DNA of 64,000 nt from Undibacterium umbellatum (GCF_014284125.1 NZ_JACOFX010000013.1:1-64000), one strand, 5' to 3'; shown: positions 1 through 9,940, counted from the stretch's first letter. Notes: generated by a model not told the origin, from the letters alone. Translations and numbers: made by a program.

Positions 1-189
1 GAGAAATGCCATCGCCTTTGGAAAAACTGTGAGCGACAATTGAATACCAGCTTGCAATTCGTTAATTTGGCATTCCTCACTTTGCTCTTGCGGCGGGGGT
101 GATCAAAAAAGATCTCGAACAGGTTCTAAGAGAGGTGCTGCAACGCAGCTGGGGCGATTTTGGGTATGTCCTATTATTGCAAATGAGAT

Positions 190-642
190 ATGAAATTATT
201 CAAATCACTCCTTGTAGCAATCTGCCTGCTGAGTATCACTACGTCAGCATGGGCACGTCCTGGCGGACATCACTACCGCCCAAGGATCAGCATAGGTTTG
301 TCTATTCCGCCACTCTATTTTCAATTCAGCAACAGGCACAGCCATGGAGTTTCCTTTTACCCCTACGATTACTCCTGGCGCTACCACCCCGGCGTGGTAG
401 TTTCACCAACAATTAGCTACGTTTCGCCAGTAGTCAGTACCAGCGATATAGTGTACGAAGAAAGCTATAGCGTGTATCCACAAAACTATGTGAATGACAG
501 CACCATCATGAGCCAGCCCAGTCGTGATCCACAAACTACAACTGGCAAGGACTGGCTGTATTGTCATCAGCCCGATGGTTTTTATCCAGCCATCAAATCC
601 TGTCCCGCCGGATGGCATCGTGTGCCAGCACAATCAAGATAA
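190..642 (+). CDS. small secreted protein of unknown function
   Basis: 150 residues. The N-terminus is a clear Sec signal peptide (KLFK, a hydrophobic stretch, cleavage likely after AWA near residue 22). The mature part is rich in Tyr, Ser, Pro and His, with no membrane segment. The last 30 residues carry a YCHQPDGFYPAIKSCPAGW segment with two cysteines that could form a disulfide. Similar Cys-x(n)-GYYP-x(n)-CPxGW tails occur at the ends of small exported proteins and lipoproteins of Burkholderiales (recalled, not searched). There is no lipobox cysteine. It is monocistronic, followed by a hairpin shared with the convergent cheV. Function unknown, probably periplasmic or surface-associated. 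Confidence 0.75.
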   Translation: MKLFKSLLVAICLLSITTSAWARPGGHHYRPRISIGLSIPPLYFQFSNRHSHGVSFYPYDYSWRYHPGVVVSPTISYVSPVVSTSDIVYEESYSVYPQNYVNDSTIMSQPSRDPQTTTGKDWLYCHQPDGFYPAIKSCPAGWHRVPAQSR

Positions 643-664
643 AGCAGTCTTGATCCAGATACAA

Positions 665-698
665 AAAGGGTGCAATTATTTCACTAATTGCACCCTTT
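665..698. terminator. bidirectional hairpin between convergent genes
   Basis: A perfect 14-bp stem (665-678 with 685-698) with a 6-nt loop, A-rich on the left and ending in TTT on the right. It lies between the convergent secreted-protein gene and cheV and can serve both. Confidence 0.75.
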
Positions 699-729
699 GA
701 TGACGATTTCTGATTTATACAGCAAGAAC

Positions 730-1686
730 TTATTTTGCCAATACTGCACGTATAGCCGCTGCCAATTCCTCCGCCACAAATTTGGCAACATAAGCATCAG
801 CACCTACGGTCTTGATATGGTCTTCGTTGGTTGCGCCCGACAAAGATGAGTGTATGACCACAGGCAAGAATTTAAACCTGTCATCCTGCTTGATCTTGCG
901 TGTCAGGGTAAATCCATCCATTTCTGGCATTTCCAGATCCGTCAGCACCATCGCCACTTTGTCACGGACACCCTTGCCTTCAGCCTGAGCTGCTGCTGCC
1001 AGGGATTGCAATTTCTCCCAGGCTTCCTTGCCAGTCTTGGTCATGATGTATTGCGCACCCATGGCAGTCAGGGCTTGCTCAATGAGGCCACGAGCCACCG
1101 CTGAGTCATCTGCCGCCAGAATAGATGCCCCGGCCTGCATTTTCAGCTTGGCACCTATCGTTTCAGGATCAACATCCTTGGTGTCTGAGGGAGTGATCTG
1201 ACGCAGGATTTGCTCCACATCCAACACTTGGGCGAGACGGGTATCTTCAGTATCGCCATCCAAACGGGCAATACTGGTGACCATGCCGCCCACTGCACTG
1301 TTTTCAGCCGACAAAACCTGATTCCAGTCCAGACGTACAATTTCTTCAACTGATTCAACTGCAAAGCCCTGGGTGGTACGTGCATATTCTGTCACCAGCA
1401 TGATGTTTAAGCCAGTCTTGGGTTTCAGCCCCACCACGGAAGGCAAATCAATGACAGGAATAATTTGCCCGCGCAAATTCACCACGCCCAGCATATGGGG
1501 CATCGCGCCAGCCATACCGGTAATAGTAGGCATGGCGACGATCTCTCGCACCTTGAAGACATTAATGCCAAACAATTCTGATCTGTCACTGCTGCCATCT
1601 GAGCCAAGGCGGAACAGCAATAGCTCAAATTTGTTGGACGCAGTGAGGTTGGTACGTTCGTCAACTTCTTGCTGTACGGAACTCAT
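730..1686 (-). CDS. cheV: CheV-type chemotaxis coupling protein (CheW domain plus receiver)
   Basis: 318 residues. An N-terminal CheW-like domain (about 20-165, with VVNLRGQIIPVIDL) is fused to a C-terminal response-regulator receiver domain (about 190-318) whose phospho-acceptor is the Asp in VLTDLEMPEMDG. The domain order and length are those of CheV, which couples chemoreceptors to CheA and is itself phosphorylated. The ATG at 1686 is chosen because GAGGAAAA stands about 8 nt before it; an upstream in-frame start at 1725 would only add an unconserved 13 residues. It stands alone, far from the flagellar block. No sigma-28 promoter is evident just upstream. Confidence 0.9.
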   Translation of the reverse strand: MSSVQQEVDERTNLTASNKFELLLFRLGSDGSSDRSELFGINVFKVREIVAMPTITGMAGAMPHMLGVVNLRGQIIPVIDLPSVVGLKPKTGLNIMLVTEYARTTQGFAVESVEEIVRLDWNQVLSAENSAVGGMVTSIARLDGDTEDTRLAQVLDVEQILRQITPSDTKDVDPETIGAKLKMQAGASILAADDSAVARGLIEQALTAMGAQYIMTKTGKEAWEKLQSLAAAAQAEGKGVRDKVAMVLTDLEMPEMDGFTLTRKIKQDDRFKFLPVVIHSSLSGATNEDHIKTVGADAYVAKFVAEELAAAIRAVLAK

Positions 1687-1751
1687 GTCTGTTTTCCTCA
1701 TAGTGATGGAACAGGGATGCACCATTATCCTACTGTTTTACTGCAACACAA

Positions 1752-3122
1752 TTACTTTATAACACGGTAGCAAGGTGTGTACGCCTTACCAGGCAATTTC
1801 ATGCGGTTTTGTGCAACAAAAGATGCCAGCAAGGTATCCATAGATGCCATTATTTCACTATCACCGCGAATTTCAAAGTGCCCATGTTTTTCTATGGCAC
1901 GAATACCCTGGTTCTTGACATTGCCTGCAACCACGCCTGAGAAAGCCCGGCGCAAATTGGCCGCCAGCAAATGGGTTTCCTGGTTCTTGTGCAGAGCCAG
2001 ATTACGCATGTTTTCATGGGTAGGCTCAAAAGGCTTCTGAAATTCTGCATCTATCTTCAATAACCAATTGAAATAATAAGCGTCCCCCTTGGCTTTGCGG
2101 AATTCACGCACCTTCTTGATGCCTGCCTGCACCTCTTGCGCCACCCTGACCGGATCATTGACAATAATTTGATAACTCTGTTGCGCTTTAGGACCAAGCG
2201 TAGCTGCAATGAACTGGTCTATCTGACGGAAATAGTCTGCCGCTGTCTCTGGCCCGGTGAAAATCAGCGGGAAAGGCAAATCTGCATTATCAGGATGCAA
2301 CAAGATGCCCAGCAAATACAAAATTTCTTCCGCCGTACCTGCACCACCAGGAAAGACGACGACGGCATGCCCCATGCGTACAAAAGCTTCAAGTCGCTTT
2401 TCTATATCCGGCAAAATCACCAGATCATTGACGATGGGGTTGGGGGCCTCGGCCGCGATAATGCCTGGTTCGGTGATCCCAAGGTAACGACCGGTAGTAA
2501 TCCTTTGTTTGGCGTGGCCTATGGTGGCACCCTTCATTGGGCCTTTCATGGCACCTGGCCCGCAACCAGTACAGATATCCATGGCGCGCAAACCCAACTG
2601 ATAGCCTACATGCTTGGTGTAATCGTATTCATCGCTGGAAATCGAATGCCCCCCCCAGCACACCACCATATTAGGATTGGCCTGTGGCTTGAGCAAGTTG
2701 GCATTACGCATGACGTGGAAAACACCGTCACTGATGCCTTCGGTAGTCGTCAAATCAAACTTGCGGTCATCCTCTATGGCAGCCTTGATGAACAGAATAT
2801 CGCGCAGCACTGCAAACAAGTGCTCCTGTATACCCTTGATCATGACACCATCCACAAAGGCACTGGCAGGCGCGCCCTTGACATCAAGCTTGATGCCGCG
2901 CTCACGCTGCACAATGCTGATATCAAAGCTCTTGTATCGCTCCAGCAATTCCTTGCCGTCATCCAGGCCACTACCGCAATTCAATACCGCCAGTGCACAA
3001 CTGCGAAACACTTGATACAGACCACCATGACTATTGTCGAGCAATTGCACAACCTCGGCCTTGGATAAAACCTCCATACGGCCGCCTGGTGAAATTTGTG
3101 TGTCAATGACTTCGAATTCCAT
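1752..3122 (-). CDS. ppnN: pyrimidine/purine nucleotide 5'-monophosphate nucleosidase
   Basis: 456 residues, close to E. coli PpnN (YgdH, 454). The central LOG-type Rossmann domain carries the PGGAGTAEE signature for nucleotide binding and catalysis, and the N- and C-terminal PpnN extensions are both present. Family knowledge: it cleaves nucleoside monophosphates to base and ribose 5-phosphate, is stimulated by (p)ppGpp, and tunes purine pools in the stringent response. The start at 3122 (MEFEVIDTQ) has AGGAG about 11 nt upstream; in-frame codons further up to 3179 look like leader. The stop lies 65 nt from the start of cheV on the same strand, so co-transcription is possible. Confidence 0.92.
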   Translation of the reverse strand: MEFEVIDTQISPGGRMEVLSKAEVVQLLDNSHGGLYQVFRSCALAVLNCGSGLDDGKELLERYKSFDISIVQRERGIKLDVKGAPASAFVDGVMIKGIQEHLFAVLRDILFIKAAIEDDRKFDLTTTEGISDGVFHVMRNANLLKPQANPNMVVCWGGHSISSDEYDYTKHVGYQLGLRAMDICTGCGPGAMKGPMKGATIGHAKQRITTGRYLGITEPGIIAAEAPNPIVNDLVILPDIEKRLEAFVRMGHAVVVFPGGAGTAEEILYLLGILLHPDNADLPFPLIFTGPETAADYFRQIDQFIAATLGPKAQQSYQIIVNDPVRVAQEVQAGIKKVREFRKAKGDAYYFNWLLKIDAEFQKPFEPTHENMRNLALHKNQETHLLAANLRRAFSGVVAGNVKNQGIRAIEKHGHFEIRGDSEIMASMDTLLASFVAQNRMKLPGKAYTPCYRVIK

Positions 3123-3330
3123 AACTGCTTTTTCACTCCTGAAAAATGATCTCTGGCTGGTGCGTTCACGCCACCACATTGTGCTTCCCTATGCGTTCAT
3201 TATGCATGCAATTTATTCTGCGGGTTGCTTCAGCAACATTATTTTCTACATTTGCATTGTGAAGAATCGCAAATTTCGCATGTCCTTCGTTCTCCATTTA
3301 ACCGTCAAATAAAAATATTTTTATAAATGA

Positions 3331-3359
3331 TTGTATAAGGCGCTCATGCCATGTACAAT
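3331..3359 (+). promoter_or_regulatory. sigma-70 promoter of the initiator tRNA gene
   Basis: A -35 element TTGTAT (3331-3336) and a -10 element TACAAT (3354-3359) are separated by exactly 17 bp. Transcription would begin near 3366, just before the tRNA at 3374. Confidence 0.7.
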
Positions 3360-3373
3360 TTGCCTCCTTCAGA

Positions 3374-3450
<77 letters not shown>

Positions 3451-3572
3451 AAGTTTTTGTTCTGGTGCATACGCACAAATTTACCGAGCACAATTGATTC
3501 CCCTGACAAAGCATAGTCAGGGATTTATTGTCTCCATTTGTACAAACATCACCACCAACTACGTATAAGCTG

Positions 3573-3800
3573 ATGAAAGACAATAAAGATCACGCCACCC
3601 TGGAATTGCCCGGCTTCGGCGCACCTGCGTTTTTATTGCCTGAGAACAGGAAGCCTGTAAAACCAGCACAAGGTCGACGCGGCAAAAAACAGGAGCAGCT
3701 AGAGTTGCTTGAAGTGCTTGGACCGACTGACCGCACTGGCCTGCCAGCCTGGGTGCAAGACGAAGACACTGATTTGACCGGCTTGCCTATCTGGCGCTGA
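3573..3800 (+). CDS. small conserved-looking hypothetical protein with repeated TGLPxW
   Basis: 75 residues from the ATG at 3573. No signal peptide or membrane segment. The N-terminus has LELPGFGAPAFLLP, the middle is basic (RRGKKQ), and the C-terminus holds two copies of a short motif, RTGLPAW and LTGLPIW, in an acidic context, ending the protein on WR. A TTG at 3528 behind AGGGA could extend it by 15 residues, so the start is uncertain; the ATG has only a poor ribosome-binding site. I recall short TGLPxW-ending proteins in Burkholderiales but know no function. It follows the tRNA-fMet gene and is convergent with the algR-like gene. Confidence 0.55.
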   Translation: MKDNKDHATLELPGFGAPAFLLPENRKPVKPAQGRRGKKQEQLELLEVLGPTDRTGLPAWVQDEDTDLTGLPIWR

Positions 3801-3829
3801 ACTGCCCTGCACCCTAACTCTTCAAATAC

Positions 3830-4630
3830 CTAGACCCTTACCAACGCCTTGATGACTGGCCATTGCCGGCGTGAGATTGGCAGCCGTTCGGCGCAATCAG
3901 TGACAATGACTTGCCAGGATTCAGATACTTTTTCCTGATGATTCTCTACATCCACAACTTGCACCGCTCTTTCTACACCATGAATAGCAGTACGGGCGAC
4001 CAGGGCGTTTCTATGCACCCTGACCAGTAAACTCCCCAACTCCAGTTCTATCGACGTGAGTGACTCTTCCAGCAAATACTCTCGTTGCGCGGTATGCAAG
4101 GTCACATATTTTTGCTCTGCTTTCAAAAACAGCACATCTGCGACTGGTATGAGTAAAATCCGCCCCCTTTCCAGCACTGAGAAATGTTTACGTTTTGGAC
4201 CAGGGCTGTCTGTAGCGATTTTCTCCGGCAAGCGATGCTCTACCTTCACTTTTTCAAAGCCACGCTGCAAGGCATCGACCAGCCGGCTTGCACGAACTGG
4301 CTTCATCAAGTAATCAAGCGCATGCACCTCAAAAGCCTTGACAGCAAATTCATCATAAGCTGTCACAAAAATGATTACCGGCGGGCGCAAGCTAGCTTGA
4401 TGCTGAGCCAGATGCTGTGCCAACTCGATACCGTTCATACCCGGCATCTGCACATCCAGCAAGACAATTTCCGGATGTAAATTGCTTATTTGCTCAAGGC
4501 CCTGCATGGCATTTTCTGCCTCACCAACTACCGTGACCGGGCATTCGTGCTGGATGTCTGACAAAAGAGTCTTCAACCGTTGTCTTGCGGGTGCTTCATC
4601 ATCAATAATCAATATTCTTGGGATCATCAT
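3830..4630 (-). CDS. algR: LytTR response regulator, AlgR type
   Basis: 266 residues. A CheY-like receiver (about 5-125, acidic pair D10/D11, phospho-acceptor D59 in IVLLDVQMPG, and the LMKPV lysine) is joined to a C-terminal LytTR DNA-binding domain (about 160-260, with ADVLFLKAEQKYVTLHT and LVRVHRNALVA). This is the AlgR/LytR architecture. Its start overlaps the kinase stop by 4 nt, so the pair is translationally coupled. In pseudomonads AlgR controls alginate and type IV pilus genes; targets in this organism cannot be read from the window. The assignment to AlgR rests on the neighbouring kinase and argH. Confidence 0.85.
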   Translation of the reverse strand: MMIPRILIIDDEAPARQRLKTLLSDIQHECPVTVVGEAENAMQGLEQISNLHPEIVLLDVQMPGMNGIELAQHLAQHQASLRPPVIIFVTAYDEFAVKAFEVHALDYLMKPVRASRLVDALQRGFEKVKVEHRLPEKIATDSPGPKRKHFSVLERGRILLIPVADVLFLKAEQKYVTLHTAQREYLLEESLTSIELELGSLLVRVHRNALVARTAIHGVERAVQVVDVENHQEKVSESWQVIVTDCAERLPISRRQWPVIKALVRV

Positions 4631-5700
4631 CTTTTAGCTGGGAAATGCAATTTGACTTCAAAGTACTCACCTACAACGCCGTACTGGATTTGCGCTTCAA
4701 TATCATAAAGCAAACTTAGTCTTTGACGTATGTTTTCCAAAGCCATCTGATTACCAGAAACCATATTTGAATCGGCGTGATAAGGGTTGCAAATGCGAAT
4801 ATCCACCTTATCCAGATGACGTCGTATCTCTACGGAGATGGTGGCTTGCTGCACAGATGGTTCAACACCGTAATGAACGGCATTTTCCAGCAAGGGTTGC
4901 AGTAGCAACGAAGGTATCTCTATTTCATTTAATTCTTTGAGTGAGATTTTTTCTTTATCCCAAGTCACATGCAAACGCTCGCCCAGACGAATTTTTTCTA
5001 TCGCCAGATATTGCTCACACAAACGTATTTCATCTTGCAAGCTGGTGACATTACGGGTGTCACGCATCAATACCCTGAATAAATCTGCAAGGTCCTCCAG
5101 CACCATTTCGGCACGGCGCGGCTCTGTGCGTATCAATGACAATGCAGTATTAAGACTATTGAACAGGAAGTGCGGACGTATCCTGGCCTGCAAAGCTTGC
5201 AGTTTCGCCTCACCCAGCGCAGGTGAAAATGCCCTGGTGCGCAATTCAAAATACTGCTGAAATATCAGTGCAAGCACGCCGGTTGCAGCAACGACAAAAA
5301 GAGGATTAAGCTTGGGGAAGCCAGCCAGAAACCAGTCTTGCATGTGCAAATACACCATGATCAGCGATGCTATGGCTGTTGGCAACATGCAACATAACAA
5401 GCGCTGAAACCACGCAGACATGGGAAAACGCATCGCCAGTCTGCGTAAGCCGCACAGCGCCAGCAAAGAACAAAGGCTGATGGTTTCCAGCAACATCGCG
5501 CTCTCAAGAAAATTCTGCAAAACCAGGCGCCAGTCATCACCGCGCGACCACAGAACAAACAAACCGAGCAAATTCACGCTGATCAGAATTCGGGAAAATA
5601 CACCCAAATTGCAACAATCAGGTATCAGTGGCTCGCCAATGCTGTTCATTTTATCGCTAGTCATCTCTGTCATCTTTATTGTTGATTGCCGCGTTGGCAT
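4627..5700 (-). CDS. algZ: LytS/AlgZ-type sensor histidine kinase
   Basis: About 357 residues. The N-terminal half holds four hydrophobic segments (about 35-52, 65-88, 100-118, 133-150). The C-terminal half is a His_kinase-family domain: phospho-acceptor H177 in RIRPHFLFNSLN and an N-box LLLQPLLENAVHYG. Like other LytS/AlgZ (FimS) kinases it lacks the standard HisKA domain. It forms an operon with the overlapping response regulator. The start is uncertain: the ATG at 5700 has AGGAG immediately before it with no spacer, and ATGs at 5673, 5664 and 5649 are possible. Divergent from argH, as in Pseudomonas. Confidence 0.85.
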   Translation of the reverse strand: MPTRQSTIKMTEMTSDKMNSIGEPLIPDCCNLGVFSRILISVNLLGLFVLWSRGDDWRLVLQNFLESAMLLETISLCSLLALCGLRRLAMRFPMSAWFQRLLCCMLPTAIASLIMVYLHMQDWFLAGFPKLNPLFVVAATGVLALIFQQYFELRTRAFSPALGEAKLQALQARIRPHFLFNSLNTALSLIRTEPRRAEMVLEDLADLFRVLMRDTRNVTSLQDEIRLCEQYLAIEKIRLGERLHVTWDKEKISLKELNEIEIPSLLLQPLLENAVHYGVEPSVQQATISVEIRRHLDKVDIRICNPYHADSNMVSGNQMALENIRQRLSLLYDIEAQIQYGVVGEYFEVKLHFPAKR

Positions 5701-5872
5701 CTCCTGCCCGGCTTGGTTTGGCCTTCATTTAACTACCTGTTCTATCAAATAAAATGAAAAATTATCCCCAACTCTACAAGCATCTGGCATTTGCAAGGGT
5801 AATCAGCTTTAAAATCTGGGATAATCAGGGGAAATTCTCTCGCAAATGCAGCCAATATGGCAACAATTCACT

Positions 5873-7276
5873 ATGACATCACAATTCAATAAAAAAAGCG
5901 AGGCATGGTCTGCCCGTTTCTCTGAACCTGTTTCCGATCTGGTCAAACGCTATACCGCCTCGGTTTTCTTCGACAACCGCATGGCTGCTTTTGATATTGA
6001 AGGCTCACTGGCACATGCTGAAATGTTGCAGGCACAAAACATCATCACTGCCCACGATTATGCCGATATACAACGTGGCATGGCACAGATCAAATCTGAA
6101 ATCGACAGCGGCAAGTTTGAATGGCTGCTCGACCTGGAAGACGTGCATCTGAATATAGAAAAGCGCCTGACAGAACTGGTAGGCGATGCCGGAAAACGCC
6201 TGCATACTGGTCGTTCACGCAATGATCAGGTTGCCACCGACATACGCCTGTACATGCGCAGCGCCATCGACAATATCCTCGGCCTGTTGCGAGACTTCCG
6301 TTTGGCTTTGCTGGATCTGGCAGAAAAAAATGCGGATACTATCCTGCCAGGTTTTACCCATATGCAAGTGGCTCAACCTATCACTTTTGGTCACCACATC
6401 CTTGCCTATGTAGAAATGTTTGGCCGCGATGCAGAACGTATGCAAGATTGCCGCAGGCGCGTCAACCGCCTGCCATTGGGTGCTGCGGCCCTGGCTGGCA
6501 CGACCTTCCCTATCGACCGTGAGCGCGTTGCCAAAACCCTGGGCTTTGACGAAGTTTGCTATAACTCGCTGGATGCCGTCTCTGACCGCGATTTTGCCAT
6601 AGAATTTTGCGCCGCCGCCGCATTGGTGATGACACATATCTCGCGCATGTCAGAAGAACTGGTGATCTGGATGAGCCCGCGCATAGGCTTCATCGATATC
6701 GCTGACCGCTTTTGCACAGGCTCTTCCATCATGCCGCAAAAGAAAAACCCTGACGTGCCGGAACTGGCGCGTGGCAAGACTGGCCGCGTCAATGGCCACC
6801 TGATCGCTCTGCTGACTCTGATGAAAGGCCAGCCACTGGCTTACAACAAGGATAACCAGGAAGACAAGGAGCCCTTGTTTGATACGGTAGATACTGTCAT
6901 TGATACCCTGCGTATTTTTGCTGACATGGCAGGCGGTATCACTGTCAAACCAGAAGCCATGCGTGCCGCTGCCCTGCAAGGCTATGCTACAGCAACCGAT
7001 CTGGCTGATTACCTGGTCAAGAAAGGCTTGCCTTTCCGTGACGCACACGAAGCCGTCGCTTTGGCAGTACGCACCTGCGTTGAAAAATCCTGCGACCTCA
7101 GCGACATGTCACTGGAAGAATTGCGGGCCTTCTCCAGTCTCATCAATGACGATATATTTGAAGTCCTGACATTGGAAGGTTCGGTCGCTGCCCGCAATCA
7201 TATTGGTGGCACAGCACCACAACAAGTCAAGCTGGCGATTGCCAGATTGCGCAGCCAACTCGGTCAGGCAAATTAA
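5873..7276 (+). CDS. argH: argininosuccinate lyase
   Basis: 467 residues (E. coli 457). It splits argininosuccinate into arginine and fumarate, the last step of arginine synthesis. The fumarase/aspartase superfamily signature [11 protein letters not shown] is present at about residues 283-293, with the HTGRSRND and [10 protein letters not shown] segments. The start at 5873 ([16 protein letters not shown]) matches the family N-terminus; an ATG at 5846, 12 nt after AGGGGA, would add 9 residues and cannot be excluded. Monocistronic and divergent from algZ-algR over about 170 bp. Confidence 0.95.
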   Translation: MTSQFNKKSEAWSARFSEPVSDLVKRYTASVFFDNRMAAFDIEGSLAHAEMLQAQNIITAHDYADIQRGMAQIKSEIDSGKFEWLLDLEDVHLNIEKRLTELVGDAGKRLHTGRSRNDQVATDIRLYMRSAIDNILGLLRDFRLALLDLAEKNADTILPGFTHMQVAQPITFGHHILAYVEMFGRDAERMQDCRRRVNRLPLGAAALAGTTFPIDRERVAKTLGFDEVCYNSLDAVSDRDFAIEFCAAAALVMTHISRMSEELVIWMSPRIGFIDIADRFCTGSSIMPQKKNPDVPELARGKTGRVNGHLIALLTLMKGQPLAYNKDNQEDKEPLFDTVDTVIDTLRIFADMAGGITVKPEAMRAAALQGYATATDLADYLVKKGLPFRDAHEAVALAVRTCVEKSCDLSDMSLEELRAFSSLINDDIFEVLTLEGSVAARNHIGGTAPQQVKLAIARLRSQLGQAN

Positions 7277-7643
7277 GCCTGCTTCATCAGTTTGCTGATA
7301 CGGGTGCGATTTATAATTCAGAAATCGCGCCCATTTCACGCAAGCCCATATTTCCATCCTCGATGTCCATCTAAGTAGAAATACTGGGATTGTCGTTTTC
7401 ACTCCAAAAAAGTATTTTTTCAACACAGATGGACTCTCGTGCATGTGAAAAAATGTCTTATACTCGTGACGGCTTTGGAATACCTGCACTATGCTCATGG
7501 TAATTTCAGAAGCACAAAAAACAAGACTCAAAATAACATTTTCAGGTAGCAAGGTAAGGCAGCTCTTTCGCGAAAAGACTGCAGCCCATGCCCGACATTT
7601 GCGTTTTTGACGTCTGTAAAATAAAAACTCAGGAGATATGTAT
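7277..7643. other. intergenic region before the TRAP operon
   Basis: 367 bases without a gene. A weak hairpin (ATCAG-TTTG-CTGAT) lies just after argH. A TATACT near 7460 could be a -10 element but has no convincing -35 partner. The only firm element is AGGAG at 7631-7635, the ribosome-binding site of dctQ. Confidence 0.4.
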
Positions 7644-8186
7644 ATGCAAGTATTTCTGCGTCTGTCTAAATGGATCGACGTAATGAATGAACGTATCGGC
7701 AGTCTGGCAAACTTGTTAATTTTATTATCATGTATCGTCAGCGCTACGAATGCGTTAATACGTTATGGTTTCGACTGGAGCGACAACTGGCCACTGGAAT
7801 TGCAATGGTATTTGTTTGGTGCCGCGGTCATGCTGGGTGCATCGTACACGTTCCAAAGAAATGAACACGTCAGGGTAGATTTGATTTATGCCCATGTTTC
7901 TGAACGTGCTCAACTCTGGATCGATATTTTTGGTATCGTCTTTTTCCTTTTCCCATCTTGTATCTTGTTTTCCTGGCTGGCCTGGAAATCACTGTTCCTG
8001 CCATCCTGGGCAATTCTGGAGCAATCGAGTAACTCTGGCGGCCTGCCGCGCTACCCGATCAAACTGATCGTTCCCGTTGGCTTTGCATTGCTGACTTTGC
8101 AAGGCGTATCTGAACTCATCAAACGTATTGCATCCTTACTGGGCAAGACACATCTGGAATCGAAATACGAAAGGCCTGTGCAATGA
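7644..8186 (+). CDS. dctQ: TRAP transporter small permease (DctQ type)
   Basis: 180 residues with four hydrophobic segments, the DctQ topology. The conserved early cluster is visible (LELQWYLFGAAVMLGASYTFQ, then HVRVDLIY), typical of the 2-oxoacid/mannitol-like TRAP subgroup. AGGAG lies 8 nt before the ATG at 7644, which is preferred over the ATG at 7638 (2-nt spacing). The stop overlaps the start of the large permease by 4 nt, so the two subunits are made together. It forms the membrane complex of a Na+-driven secondary transporter fed by the binding protein encoded on the opposite strand. Confidence 0.9.
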   Translation: MQVFLRLSKWIDVMNERIGSLANLLILLSCIVSATNALIRYGFDWSDNWPLELQWYLFGAAVMLGASYTFQRNEHVRVDLIYAHVSERAQLWIDIFGIVFFLFPSCILFSWLAWKSLFLPSWAILEQSSNSGGLPRYPIKLIVPVGFALLTLQGVSELIKRIASLLGKTHLESKYERPVQ

Positions 8187-9940
8187 TCCCTTTAGAGTAT
8201 ATGCCGCCACTGATGTTTGGCGGCCTGGTGTTGTTTATGCTGGTCGGTTTTCCCGTCGCATTTTCACTGCTTGCGGTTGGCCTGTCTTTTGGTCTGTTAT
8301 CGATAGAGTTGGGTTTTTTCAACGTCGCTTTCCTGCAAGCGGTTCCTCAACGTATTTTCGGCAGCGTGCTGGCCAATGACCTTTTATTGGCAATCCCCTT
8401 CTTTACTTTCATGGGGGCGATACTAGAGAAGTGCGGTCTGGCAGAAGACATGCTCGACTCCATGGGTCAACTCTTTGGGCCTATCCGCGGCGGCCTTGGC
8501 TATTCTGTCATTATCGTCGGCTTCATACTTGGTGCCATCACAGGTACGGTTGCTGCGCAGGTGATTGCGATGGCAATGATTTCATTGCCCGTCATGATGC
8601 GCTATGGCTACAACATACGGTATACCACTGGTGTGCTGGCAGCGTCTGGCACGATCACCCAGCTGGTGCCTCCTTCTCTAGTGCTGGTAGTATTGGCAGA
8701 CCAATTGAAAACCCAGACTTCCAGCGCTGACGTAGGCAGCATGTATCTGGGTGCCTGGGGACCATCGCTGGTACAGATCGCCTTGTTCATTCTGTACACC
8801 TTTATACTGTCACGTATCAAACCGGATTGGCTGCCAGCCGTCCCTAAAGAAGCGCGCACCTTGCAGGGCAGGGCCTTGTGGATGAAATGCCTGCAGGGGA
8901 TTATTCCATCCGCCGTACTGATTTTCATGGTGCTCGGCACCATGATGCTGGGCATAGCAACGCCAACTGAATCCGGTGCCATGGGTGCGCTGGGTGCGAT
9001 AATTCTGGCGGTCCTGCGTGACAAGGAATTCAACAAGAGGGACAAACTGGCCTTCCGTGCTGGTCTTGCCGGACTCGGTGCAGCCTTGATCATCGGCCTG
9101 TTTTTTTACTCGGACACCCAGGAGATCAGCAAACCTGCGAAACTTGCATTGCAGATAGCTTTGGTTGTCGTGTATGTCGCCATTGTCTGGCTGGTGACAC
9201 GCGCGTATCGTATTGCTGATCTGCGCGCTCTGATCACGCTGGGGTATCAATCCACCATGCGCCTTACTGCCATGGTTGTGTTTATCCTGATAGGATCGAC
9301 CTGCTTCTCGGTCGTGTTTCAGGGTGTGGATGGTGGTGTCTGGGTAGAACACATTTTCACCTCCCTGCCTGGTGGCTGGATAGGCTTTTTGCTGATCGTC
9401 AATCTGTTCATTTTCTTCCTGGCGTTCTTCCTGGATTTCTTTGAAATTGCCTTCATCGTGGTACCCATGCTGGCACCGGTTGCAGAAAAAATCCTTGCGC
9501 CTGTATTACTGGAAAGCATGGGCAGCCCACAAGCGGCATCCTCTGCCGCGCTGGTATGGTTTGGCGTCATGTTATGCGTGAACATGCAAACCTCGTTCAT
9601 GCATCCGCCATTTGGTTTCGCCCTGTTCTATTTGCGCGGAGTAGCCCCGAAGGAAGTCAAGAGTTCAGACATCTATTGGGGCGCCCTGCCCTGGGTAGGT
9701 CTGCAGATGATTATGGTGGTACTGGTCATGTGCTTCCCCGTCATGGTTACTGCTTTGCTGGACAAGGGTTCCAACAAGCCCGTGTCAGACAATCTGGTGA
9801 TAGAGAAGACCATCAATGAGCCAGATGCCGACGTCAAGCCGCCAGTGTTTAGCGATAACACTGAAAAGCCAGCCAGCACGCCTGATACACCGCCAGAAGA
9901 GGAACAACCAAAGTTCCAATTTCAGGAGCCGCAGAAGTAA
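8183..9940 (+). CDS. dctM: TRAP transporter large permease (DctM type, extended)
   Basis: 585 residues, longer than the usual 425-residue DctM. It keeps the DctM core (GFPVAFSL, PFFTFMGAILE, GTVAAQVIAMAMISLPVMMRYGY, TQLVPPS, ATPTESGAMGALGA). The extra length is a middle insertion of about 90 residues with two added hydrophobic segments (about 290-345) and a proline- and glutamate-rich cytoplasmic-looking tail (about 530-585). Long DctM forms are known in the TRAP subgroup that pairs with TakP-like binding proteins. Start ATG overlaps the dctQ stop. A terminator hairpin follows. Confidence 0.92.
   Translation: MIPLEYMPPLMFGGLVLFMLVGFPVAFSLLAVGLSFGLLSIELGFFNVAFLQAVPQRIFGSVLANDLLLAIPFFTFMGAILEKCGLAEDMLDSMGQLFGPIRGGLGYSVIIVGFILGAITGTVAAQVIAMAMISLPVMMRYGYNIRYTTGVLAASGTITQLVPPSLVLVVLADQLKTQTSSADVGSMYLGAWGPSLVQIALFILYTFILSRIKPDWLPAVPKEARTLQGRALWMKCLQGIIPSAVLIFMVLGTMMLGIATPTESGAMGALGAIILAVLRDKEFNKRDKLAFRAGLAGLGAALIIGLFFYSDTQEISKPAKLALQIALVVVYVAIVWLVTRAYRIADLRALITLGYQSTMRLTAMVVFILIGSTCFSVVFQGVDGGVWVEHIFTSLPGGWIGFLLIVNLFIFFLAFFLDFFEIAFIVVPMLAPVAEKILAPVLLESMGSPQAASSAALVWFGVMLCVNMQTSFMHPPFGFALFYLRGVAPKEVKSSDIYWGALPWVGLQMIMVVLVMCFPVMVTALLDKGSNKPVSDNLVIEKTINEPDADVKPPVFSDNTEKPASTPDTPPEEEQPKFQFQEPQK

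Noticed and set aside
2136..3068. 310-codon open frame opposite ppnN
   Set aside because: It lies wholly antisense to a well-supported gene; composition follows from the codons of ppnN.
7109..7552. 147-codon minus-strand frame overlapping the end of argH
   Set aside because: Half of it is antisense to argH and the rest has no conserved-looking features or ribosome-binding site.
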